Of a stretch of DNA of 64,000 nucleotides, positions 19,198 through 26,640 are shown piece by piece. A model generated the notes under the pieces. The model searched no databases, was not told the origin of the DNA, and saw only the letters and a program-made list of their open reading frames with translations. The stretch is from positions 1-64,000 of the forward strand of contig JAOIUG010000006.1 in assembly GCA_028223395.1 (NCBI GenBank), written 5' to 3'. The position numbers were made by a program, and so were the translations under genes. The DNA is from Shewanella sp. (GTDB lineage: Bacteria > Pseudomonadota > Gammaproteobacteria > Enterobacterales > Shewanellaceae). How positions within the stretch are numbered: position 1 is the stretch's first letter; each line of letters opens with the position of its first letter.

Positions 19198-21657
19198 ATG
19201 AAAGTGATAAAGTATATTGTGTTTACCTGTGCCGTATTCCTCACTGGAATTGGGTTAATAAGTGTTGCCAAGACGGGGTCGGATGAGGCTGAAGAACCAG
19301 CACAGGGAAAGCCCGCAACGGACGCCACGATTGAAGCCAATGAAAACGTGCGAGAGCAACTTAATATCCCTAGATATGGTGGTAATTATGCTGCTGATGC
19401 TGATTTCGTTGATGCAAATCATGGGTTTATGGGAAGAACTGAAAACCTAATTGTTTGTCCTGACTCTGCGCAATTGAAAGATGGTGTATGTCAATTGTCA
19501 GGCGGAGGTAAGGTAGACCCTATTTGGGACTTAACAAAATATGAGGCGTTTATTAAAGATAATGATTTGCAAGATGCGCCCAAGACGGTTAACCCTAGTT
19601 TATGGCGCAATGCAAAGTTAAATATGAAGCATGGTTTATATAGCGTGTATAAGAAACCGGATAATACGAAATCGGATATCTCCAGCAAGGTAGGTAATAT
19701 TTATCAAGTGCGTAACTATGACTTGTCCAACATTACCTTTATTTACGGTGAGCAAGGCTGGGTTGTATTTGATCCATTAATTTCACCAGAAACGGCGAGA
19801 GCAGCCCTAGAATTAATTAATGAGAAAGTTGAGCCCCGCCAGGTGTCGGCGGTTATTTTCAGTCATAGCCATACCGATCATTACGGTGGTGTTAATGGCT
19901 TATTCTATGATGCACAGGGAGCTTTACTTGAGGATCAAAAAATCGCTGTCAGCGAAGTCATAATTATTGCACCTGAAGGCTTTACTGAAGAAGCGATTTC
20001 TGAAAACGTGACTGCCGGTAACGCCATGGGACGACGAGCAGTTTACATGTACGGCTCTTTACTGGATCGAGATGCAAGAGGCAGTGTCAATGGTGGTTTA
20101 GGGATGACGACATCTTTAGGGGTGCCAGGGCTAATGTTGCCTACCCAGACTATTAATGAAGACAGTGAAAAGAACGATCCAAAAACGTCTCAACCTTGGT
20201 CTATCGATGGTATCGCAATGGAATTTCAGATGACGCCCGGCACAGAAGCCCCAGCAGAAATGAATACCTGGTTACCTAAACAGAAGGCGCTGTGGATGGC
20301 TGAGAACACGACCAATACAATGCATAATATTTTGACATTACGAGGAGCCAAAGTGCGTGATGCATTACTTTGGGCTAAGTATATAAATGAAACGATTGAC
20401 CTTTATGGAGATCAAGCCAAAGTTAAATTTCAAAGTCACCATTGGCCAATATGGAGTAAAAAGAATATTCGTCCTTATTTAGAAAAGCAACGTGATGTCT
20501 ATAAGTTTATGCATGATCAAACCGTTCGTTTAATGAATAAAGGTTATAACGGTGAAGAAATTTCTGAAATGATGGTACTACCAGAAGCGCTTGAAAAAAA
20601 CTGGGCGACAAGAGGTTATTATGGCACTTTACGTCATAATTCTCGTGCAATTTATCAATATTACATGGGGTGGTACAACGGCAACCCATCAGATTTAAAT
20701 AATTTACCAGATCTACAAGCATCTATTCGTTATGTCGCGTTAATGGGCGGCGCTGATAAGGTGGTAAACAAAGCAAAAGAGGCGTTTGATCGAGGAGAGT
20801 ATCGCTGGGTTGCAGAAGTCATGAAGCAGGTCGTTTTTGCATATCAAGCGAGTCAGTGGGGTTATAACAAGGCGGGTGAGCCGGAACACGTGTACAAGTA
20901 TTGCAGCGAATGTACAGATAGTAGTGTCACGGACAAAGACGCCAAAAAACTGCTGGCTGATACACTTGAGCAGTTAGGTTATCAAGCTGAGTCAGGCCCT
21001 TGGCGGTCAGAATATTTACAAGGCGCAGCGGAGCTACGCGCGATAGTAGATCCATCAGATGACCCTAAACCTGACGCACTGCAAACCGCCACACCTGATG
21101 TGATTGAGAAAATGTCGATTGATATGTTATTGGACTATCTTGCAATACAGGTTAATGCTCAGAGCGCGCATAAAATCAACGAGAAAATAAGATTAGAAAT
21201 TGCCGATGTGCCACAAACGGTTGTAGGTGAAGGTAGTACAGATGAAAACAATGATGACTGTAATTCAAGTCATTTCATTTATGAAATAAGCGAAGGTAGT
21301 AATTGTCTATATGATGTCAGCCTTAATAATTCAGTACTGAGTTACACGTCATATATATCGAGTGCTGCATCTCAACCCACCGCACTTGTTTACATGAAAA
21401 AAGCCACTTTAACTCGATTTGCAACAGGTGAAGTTGCAGCAGGAGATATCATTTATACTACCGAAAAAGATGATGTTGATACCAAGGATGGTGATTATAT
21501 TTACGTAGAAGGTGAGCATGGAGGTCACATCCCTAGGTTACTTTCATTCTTCGATATTCCGAATACTAAAGAGAAGAAGAGTAATAATTTTTGGTTTAAT
21601 ATTATTACCCCAAATCAACCATTTAAGTTAATTGATGACGCTAAAAAAAGTCAGTAG
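19198..21657 (+). CDS. Metallo-beta-lactamase-fold alkylsulfatase (SdsA-like)
   Basis: 819 residues. An N-terminal hydrophobic segment (about 5-24) suggests export. HSHTDH at 223-228 is the binuclear zinc motif. Downstream MAENTTNTMHNILTLRGAKVRDA and FQSHHWPIW match the SDS-hydrolase family, followed by the dimerisation helices and an SCP2-like C-terminal domain (MSIDMLLDYLAIQVN ... FWFNIITPNQPF). The reaction is hydrolysis of linear alkyl sulfates to alcohol and sulfate. It is longer than SdsA1 of Pseudomonas (about 660 residues), partly through Asp/Asn-rich insertions in the SCP2-like domain. It follows the formylglycine sulfatase by 185 bases. Confidence 0.88.
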   Translation: MKVIKYIVFTCAVFLTGIGLISVAKTGSDEAEEPAQGKPATDATIEANENVREQLNIPRYGGNYAADADFVDANHGFMGRTENLIVCPDSAQLKDGVCQLSGGGKVDPIWDLTKYEAFIKDNDLQDAPKTVNPSLWRNAKLNMKHGLYSVYKKPDNTKSDISSKVGNIYQVRNYDLSNITFIYGEQGWVVFDPLISPETARAALELINEKVEPRQVSAVIFSHSHTDHYGGVNGLFYDAQGALLEDQKIAVSEVIIIAPEGFTEEAISENVTAGNAMGRRAVYMYGSLLDRDARGSVNGGLGMTTSLGVPGLMLPTQTINEDSEKNDPKTSQPWSIDGIAMEFQMTPGTEAPAEMNTWLPKQKALWMAENTTNTMHNILTLRGAKVRDALLWAKYINETIDLYGDQAKVKFQSHHWPIWSKKNIRPYLEKQRDVYKFMHDQTVRLMNKGYNGEEISEMMVLPEALEKNWATRGYYGTLRHNSRAIYQYYMGWYNGNPSDLNNLPDLQASIRYVALMGGADKVVNKAKEAFDRGEYRWVAEVMKQVVFAYQASQWGYNKAGEPEHVYKYCSECTDSSVTDKDAKKLLADTLEQLGYQAESGPWRSEYLQGAAELRAIVDPSDDPKPDALQTATPDVIEKMSIDMLLDYLAIQVNAQSAHKINEKIRLEIADVPQTVVGEGSTDENNDDCNSSHFIYEISEGSNCLYDVSLNNSVLSYTSYISSAASQPTALVYMKKATLTRFATGEVAAGDIIYTTEKDDVDTKDGDYIYVEGEHGGHIPRLLSFFDIPNTKEKKSNNFWFNIITPNQPFKLIDDAKKSQ

Positions 21658-21841
21658 TAATGCACTTGGCTCATTAATCGGCAAGTATGTAAAGAGGTAG
21701 GCAGTGAAAGGCCTCTTTAATTGGCTGCTTTGGCAAAGTGAACCGATGCGCTTTAGTTATTATCCACACATTGCTTTAACGCAGTCACAATCGCCAAAAG
21801 CTGCGTTTCAATATTAAAGTACTGGGTTAATCATTGTCGAA

Positions 21842-21872
21842 CAAGCGCTAGCATTATTGCTAGCGCTTTGTT
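21842..21872. terminator. Terminator between alkylsulfatase and ohr
   Basis: Stem AAGCGCTAGCA / TGCTAGCGCTT with a TTAT loop (21843-21868) followed by TGTTCT, placed between two convergent genes. Probably serves both. Confidence 0.7.
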
Positions 21873-21933
21873 CTAAATGCATTATTTCTCACGCTAAAGC
21901 ACCGAGAAAACTAAGCCCAAAGGTCAACAGGCT

Positions 21934-22359
21934 TTAGTTTATCGCCTGCTGGTTCACAGTGAGTTTCACATCAATATTGTTACGAGTAGCGTTTGAGTAC
22001 GGGCATACTTGATGCGCGGTACGCACTAGCTCAACGGCTGCATCTTGCTCAAGATCTAGCTCAACAAAAAGCGCTGCAGTTAGCGCAAATCCACCTGTTT
22101 CATTAGGACCTATGCCTATTTTTGCACTCACTGGCGCAGTGCTGATGGCCACTTTTTGCTCACGTGCTACATGTAAAATAGCATTTGAGAAACAGGCAGC
22201 ATAACCGGCCGCAAAAAGTTGTTCAGGGTTTGTAGCATTACCTGAGCCGCCCATTTCTTTTGGATAACTTAGGTTGACGTTAAGTAGTCCGTCTTCAGTT
22301 TTGGCAACACCATTACGTCCAGCAGTAGCGTTAGCAGTTGTTTCATAGATCGTTTTCAT
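21934..22359 (-). CDS. ohr: Organic hydroperoxide resistance protein
   Basis: OsmC/Ohr-family thiol peroxidase of 141 residues reducing organic hydroperoxides with lipoyl-linked electrons. The two catalytic cysteines are in AACFSNA (about residue 60) and VCPYSNATR (about residue 125). The start at 22359 gives MKTIYETTANATAGRNGVAK and has GAGGTAA upstream on the coding strand; the open frame continues to 22446 without family similarity. It is divergent from ohrR with two operator-like palindromes between them. Confidence 0.94.
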   Translation of the reverse strand: MKTIYETTANATAGRNGVAKTEDGLLNVNLSYPKEMGGSGNATNPEQLFAAGYAACFSNAILHVAREQKVAISTAPVSAKIGIGPNETGGFALTAALFVELDLEQDAAVELVRTAHQVCPYSNATRNNIDVKLTVNQQAIN

Positions 22360-22378
22360 GTTTACCTCAGTATTTTTG

Positions 22379-22390
22379 ATTGTGTGCAAT
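22379..22390. promoter_or_regulatory. OhrR-like operator, ohr-proximal
   Basis: ATTGTGTGCAAT, a near-palindrome sharing its half-sites with the box at 22438-22449. It lies 19 bases upstream of the ohr start. Confidence 0.55.
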
Positions 22391-22437
22391 TTAACTGCTG
22401 GCAATTTTATATCGATTTTTATCTTGATTGCAAGTAT

Positions 22438-22449
22438 ATTGTGCACAAT
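22438..22449. promoter_or_regulatory. OhrR-like operator, ohrR-proximal
   Basis: ATTGTGCACAAT is a perfect 12-bp palindrome in the ohr/ohrR divergent promoter, 23 bases before the ohrR start. The pair of related boxes suggests autorepression plus repression of ohr, as known for OhrR. Confidence 0.65.
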
Positions 22450-22472
22450 TATTTTAAAAAGAGAATTAAATT

Positions 22473-22913
22473 ATGTTAACCGAAACGGAACTCGACTTAC
22501 TTTGCTTGGATAGCCAGATTTGCTTTTCGCTTTACAGTGCGACCAATGCCGTGGTGCGCGCCTATCGTCCTTTGCTAGAAAAGCTTGATCTCACTTATCC
22601 ACAATACCTTGCGATGTTGGTGTTATGGGAAAAAGACGGCATTAGCGTCAAAGAAATGGGAGAAAGCTTGCATTTAGACTCAGGTACCCTAACGCCACTG
22701 CTGAAACGCTTAGCGTTAAAAGGTTTGGTGAACCGAGGTCGCAGCGAAACAGATGAGCGCGTGCGTGTGCTGCACATTACCGAGGCTGCTCACGCTTTAA
22801 AACTTGAGGCGGGCAAAGTGCCTGATCAAATGCTGTGTAAAATAAAAATGTCAGCGGCCAAGCTAAATCAACTTAAAGCGCTGTGTGATGAAGTCTATAG
22901 CGAGTTGTCTTAA
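22473..22913 (+). CDS. ohrR: MarR-family peroxide-sensing repressor
   Basis: 146 residues. The winged helix is seen in ISVKEMGESLHLDSGTLTPLLKRL and VNRGRSETDERVRVLHIT. The N-terminal cysteine in LDSQICFSLYSA (Cys17) matches the redox-sensing Cys of OhrR, whose oxidation by organic hydroperoxides releases DNA. A second Cys near the C-terminus (KALCDEV) and one at MLCKIK could form an intersubunit disulfide as in 2-Cys OhrR proteins. It is divergent from its expected target ohr. Confidence 0.9.
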   Translation: MLTETELDLLCLDSQICFSLYSATNAVVRAYRPLLEKLDLTYPQYLAMLVLWEKDGISVKEMGESLHLDSGTLTPLLKRLALKGLVNRGRSETDERVRVLHITEAAHALKLEAGKVPDQMLCKIKMSAAKLNQLKALCDEVYSELS

Positions 22914-22997
22914 TAGGTAATTAATAATACGCTGCCAACACAGACGACTAAACTTTATGTTGTACTTACAAGGTAAACCATAACCTATGGAGATCAC

Positions 22998-24173
22998 ATG
23001 TCAGCAGTCGATTTAGTCATTATTGGCGGTGGGATAAACGGTGTCGGTATTGCGCAATGCGCCATCGCCGCAGGTTACAGTGTAACCTTGTTAGAAAAAA
23101 ACACGCTTGCAGGGCAAACTTCAGCCAACTCCAGTAAGCTCATTCATGGTGGATTACGCTACCTTGAAACAGGCCAATTATCACTGGTTAAGCATGCATT
23201 AGCGGAGCGTAAAACGTTGCTTACGCTTGCGCCTTCGTTAGTCAATCCTATCGAATTTTATATTCCAATCTACAAAGAAAGTCGGCGCTCAGCGCTGACT
23301 GTTCGGGCTGGGTTGAGTTTGTATGCACTGCTCAGTAAATTTGACCGGTTGGGTCAATTCAAATCCATTCCATCGGTGTATTGGTCAAGCATTAAAGGGC
23401 TTAAACTTGAAGGGCTGCAGGCGGTTTATCAATATTGGGACGCGCAAACTGACGATAAACAACTCACACTCGCCGTTGCCCGTAGCGCTCGCAGTTTAGG
23501 GGCAAACATACTTGAGCACGTCACTTGCAGCAAGATTGAGCATCAAGCCACGCATTGTGTTGTGCATTATCAGCATCAAGGCGCACAGCAGCAACTGCGA
23601 GCATCAGCGGTGATTAACGCCGCCGGCCCTTGGGTAAACCAGGTGCTTGATTGCGTGACACCTGCGATAAAACCGGTGGATATCGATTGGGTGCAAGGCA
23701 GCCACTTATTGCTCGATATTAAAGCGCCAAACGGTATTGTTTATTTAGAATCGTGTTTTGACCAGCGGGTGATTTTTGTCATGCCTTGGCATAACAAAAC
23801 GTTGGTTGGCACCACTGAGGTAACGCTTGATAAGCTCAGTGGCGATCCAGCCGTCAGCCCAGAAGAGGTCGACTATCTTTTGGGTATTTACCAGCATTAT
23901 TTTCCAGCTCATGGCGACTGTGACAGCCTAAAATTAAAGATTATTGGCCACTTTTGCGGCGTAAGGGTATTACCCAAACAAGCAGGCAATGCTTTTGAGC
24001 GCACGCGAGACACATTGCAACAAACCAGCGTGAGTCACCCACAATTGCTCACCCTTTACGGTGGCAAACTCACCACCTATCGCAGCACAGCCTTAGAGGC
24101 TATTGATTGGTTGAAATCGCGTATTGGTCAGCGCTCACCACTTGCTGATTTTAATCATTTGCCCCTTGAGTAA
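22998..24173 (+). CDS. Short GlpD-like FAD-dependent glycerol-3-phosphate dehydrogenase
   Basis: 391 residues. N-terminal dinucleotide fold VIIGGGINGVGIAQ, then SSKLIHGGLRYLETGQLSLV, a signature of GlpD, and the DAO-domain end LLTLYGGKLTTYRSTALEA. Full-length GlpD has about 500 residues with a C-terminal helical domain; this protein stops right after the FAD domain. It could oxidise glycerol 3-phosphate or a related substrate at the membrane, but a different substrate is possible. No glpK/glpF neighbours are present. Confidence 0.75.
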   Translation: MSAVDLVIIGGGINGVGIAQCAIAAGYSVTLLEKNTLAGQTSANSSKLIHGGLRYLETGQLSLVKHALAERKTLLTLAPSLVNPIEFYIPIYKESRRSALTVRAGLSLYALLSKFDRLGQFKSIPSVYWSSIKGLKLEGLQAVYQYWDAQTDDKQLTLAVARSARSLGANILEHVTCSKIEHQATHCVVHYQHQGAQQQLRASAVINAAGPWVNQVLDCVTPAIKPVDIDWVQGSHLLLDIKAPNGIVYLESCFDQRVIFVMPWHNKTLVGTTEVTLDKLSGDPAVSPEEVDYLLGIYQHYFPAHGDCDSLKLKIIGHFCGVRVLPKQAGNAFERTRDTLQQTSVSHPQLLTLYGGKLTTYRSTALEAIDWLKSRIGQRSPLADFNHLPLE

Positions 24174-24180
24174 ACCGCGC

Positions 24181-24256
24181 TATCAACTAGCAACTATCGG
24201 CTAGCAACTACCAACTACCAACTATCGATAGCCAGCTATCAGTAATCGATAGTCGG
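24181..24256. repeat. Degenerate CAACTA-based repeat cluster
   Basis: Five copies of CAACTA occur within about 55 bases, partly as a 7-bp tandem (CAACTAC CAACTAC CAACTAT), interleaved with CTATC/GATAG words that include two ATCGATAG. The cluster follows the GlpD-like stop. No coding frame is evident. Confidence 0.6.
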
Positions 24257-24402
24257 CGTCTGCTTGGTTAACCTCACTCGCTACAGTAAAGATCAACAGC
24301 CCCTAAAAATTTACCACCAATGGCAGTGTTATCGCCATGGCATAATTAAACTGTCATATTTGTGTAATATTGTTGGTTGATGACTCTCTAAGGGCGATAA
24401 GC

Positions 24403-25599
24403 ATGTTACAAATATTTATACGATTTTTCTCACTGGGGCTGGTTTCTTTTGGCGGTCCAGCAGCGCATATTGGCTACTTTAGGCAAACATTTGTGCAAGA
24501 GCTGCAATGGCTGGATGATAAACATTATGGCAGCCTAGTGGCGTTGAGCCAGTTTATGCCTGGGCCAGGTTCGAGCCAAGTCGGGTTTGCAATAGGCTAC
24601 CATCGCGGTGGTTTACTCGGTGCAATAGCAGCTTTTTTAGGTTTCACACTGCCATCGTTTGTGTTGCTATTTTTACTGGCCGTGACCAGTAGCCAATGGC
24701 TAGAATACTCGCTAACCCAAGGGATTATTCACGGATTAAAATTGTTAGCAGTGGTGGTGGTAGCGGATGCGGTTTTAATCATGTTTAAGCAATTTTGTCA
24801 GCGTAAACAAGCCAAGTTACTGATGATCGCCAGCGCGGTAGTCATGCTGTTATCGCCCTCAATGCTGGGGCAATTTTTGTTACTGCTTTGCGCCGCAATC
24901 GTCGGCTGGGTCACTTTAGCGGCAAGTCCAGAGCCAATATCAGAATCAATATCAGAGTCAGGCAGTGAGCAAGCGCCAGTGCAGCTTAACTTTTTTTGGT
25001 TGAGTATGTTTGCTGGATTACTAATTGCCTCACTCGTGGCGATTGGCTTATCTCAGTCCTCATCAATTAATAGTTTAACTGAGTTGTTTAGCCAGTTTTA
25101 CCAAGTCGGCAGCATGGTATTTGGTGGCGGACACGTAGTGTTACCTCTATTAGAGTCCAGCATTGGTGGCGCCATTAGTAACGATCAGTTTTTAACCGGT
25201 TATGCACTCGCCCAAGCTGTACCCGGGCCGATGTTTGCGCTGGCGGCATTTTTGGGAGCAGAGATCTGGATTGCCAATCCATTGATGGGAGCATTAGTCG
25301 GGAGCCTTGCGATTTTTCTACCCGGTTTTTTACTGATGCTCGTCGCCCTTAAAGGATGGCAGGGGCTAAGTCGTCGCCCGCATATCACCGGTGCCATAGC
25401 AGGTGTTAATGCGGCAGTGGTCGGTTTTCTACTCGCTGCACTCTACAACCCCATTTTTAATAGCGCAGTATTATCGCCCCTGGATATGGCGCTAGTGGTA
25501 TTAGGCTTTGGATTATTTAAAGTGTTTAAACCAAACATCTTTATGCTAGTGGCAGGTTTTGCCATGGTTGGAGCAGCCACTGCTGGGCTGGGATTGTAA
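24403..25599 (+). CDS. ChrA-family chromate/anion transporter
   Basis: 398-residue membrane protein with the duplicated CHR architecture. The first half has FSLGLVSFGGPAAHIGYF and QFMPGPGSSQVGFAIGY; the second has QVGSMVFGGGHVVLPLLE and AQAVPGPMFALAAFLGAE. Between the halves lies a short acidic linker (ESISESGSEQ). Such proteins export chromate; some members have other anion substrates. The start at 24403 has AAGGG 8 nt upstream; the frame is open to 24370. Confidence 0.9.
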   Translation: MLQIFIRFFSLGLVSFGGPAAHIGYFRQTFVQELQWLDDKHYGSLVALSQFMPGPGSSQVGFAIGYHRGGLLGAIAAFLGFTLPSFVLLFLLAVTSSQWLEYSLTQGIIHGLKLLAVVVVADAVLIMFKQFCQRKQAKLLMIASAVVMLLSPSMLGQFLLLLCAAIVGWVTLAASPEPISESISESGSEQAPVQLNFFWLSMFAGLLIASLVAIGLSQSSSINSLTELFSQFYQVGSMVFGGGHVVLPLLESSIGGAISNDQFLTGYALAQAVPGPMFALAAFLGAEIWIANPLMGALVGSLAIFLPGFLLMLVALKGWQGLSRRPHITGAIAGVNAAVVGFLLAALYNPIFNSAVLSPLDMALVVLGFGLFKVFKPNIFMLVAGFAMVGAATAGLGL

Positions 25600-25664
25600 A
25601 GCGAACATCGCTCGCACAACTCACCTTGTGATGGTTGCGTCATAGGTAAGAAAGCGTAAGCGCG

Positions 25665-25711
25665 AGCGCGAGCCACCATGTTATGTATTGGCTAACATGG
25701 TGGCTCGCGCT
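25665..25711. repeat. Perfect 19-bp inverted repeat after chrA
   Basis: The arms at 25665-25683 and 25693-25711 are exact reverse complements (core GCGAGCCACCATGTTA) around a 9-nt loop. It has no T-tract, so it is either a strong hairpin at the 3' end of the chrA mRNA or a remnant of a small palindromic repeat element. Confidence 0.8.
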
Positions 25712-26120
25712 GTGGTTTGACTCTAAGGCCTAGCTTTTTAGTACTCAGTGTTGAGGGTGTAGCAAACCCATCCATCCATTCTGTTCTTGCTCTTGCTCAT
25801 TCATCACCCATCAATTACAAGGAGTGTATTTTTTATAAGCCGTGAATGATTTTTTAGGCATGCCATTAATAGAGTTGTGGTTTAAAATGAAAACACATAG
25901 ACAGGCATAGTTAATAGCATTTCATTGGCAGCGTTATTTTGCCTCAAAGCCTATGGTTGTCCACAATTATCGACAGTGTAAACCTTACCTCTAAAAATTA
26001 ATTAATCACTATAAATCAATGTCTTATGGAATCTTAAAGTAGATGGGACTCGACTAACTTTTGAAGGAAAGTCGCTCTTTTTACAATGGCTGTCTATGTT
26101 TGGCTTTCTTCTAGATTCAA
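25712..26120. other. Non-coding left border of the defence island
   Basis: About 400 bases with no ORF of note. It contains the left copy (25887-25900) of a 14-bp direct repeat whose right copy is at 30303-30316. Confidence 0.5.
25887..25900 (+). repeat. 14-bp direct repeat, left copy
   Basis: ATGAAAACACATAG, identical and in the same orientation as 30303-30316. The pair brackets the RT island and may mark recombination or attachment ends. Confidence 0.5.
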
Positions 26121-26163
26121 TAAACTCTGACATTATATGGAAACCAAATAATGTCAGAGTTTA
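26121..26163 (-). terminator. Terminator of the RT operon
   Basis: Perfect 16-bp stem (26121-26136 with 26148-26163, core AAACTCTGACATTAT) and an 11-nt loop, 9 bases past the stop of the last island gene. Position and strength indicate the 3' end of the operon transcript. Confidence 0.75.
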
Positions 26164-26172
26164 ACTATAGAA

Positions 26173-26628
26173 TTATGAATTTTTAACTTTTTTAATCAAC
26201 GAGTCTAAATCTTCAAACCAATGCTTACTATTGGCCGTCTTTGATTTTTGTATATGAAACTTATGCTTATTCAGTTGTGACGCTATAGTATCTTTCCACT
26301 TTTCATCTTTTGGTTTTGCTTCAAGTATTTGTTCGAATGCAAACAACATGTTTGAAAAAAACCAAGTGTATTGTGCATACCTTTCATCTTGGGCTGATGA
26401 CGGCCTGTACTCACCACTCGCCAAATCAGGGTTGTCCATACACAGAACTAAATATTGTTGGTATATATTATGAGCTTGGGCTGTAGCTGTAGCGCTACGC
26501 CCAACTTGAACTTGATAATAAGCCGTACAAAGGGCGCCAATAGCAACAACTAAGCTCAACATTGGCATCCAGCTATCCCACGTTTTAATATCAAGCAACA
26601 CTGAAAACCCAGTTTCAAAACATGTCAT
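26173..26628 (-). CDS. One-helix membrane protein, probable second component of a DRT1-type system
   Basis: 151 residues with one transmembrane helix (about 18-38, MPMLSLVVAIGALCTAYYQVQVG) followed by a mostly helical, charged cytoplasmic part. It starts 12 bases after the nitrilase-domain ORF and is the last gene of the operon, before a hairpin. I recognise no enzymatic motif. DRT1-type systems are, as I recall, two-gene units of an RT-nitrilase and a small membrane protein, so this is likely that partner. Its possible role as a membrane-linked effector or anchor is inference. Confidence 0.75.
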   Translation of the reverse strand: MTCFETGFSVLLDIKTWDSWMPMLSLVVAIGALCTAYYQVQVGRSATATAQAHNIYQQYLVLCMDNPDLASGEYRPSSAQDERYAQYTWFFSNMLFAFEQILEAKPKDEKWKDTIASQLNKHKFHIQKSKTANSKHWFEDLDSLIKKVKNS

Positions 26629-26640
26629 TTATAAAGTCTC

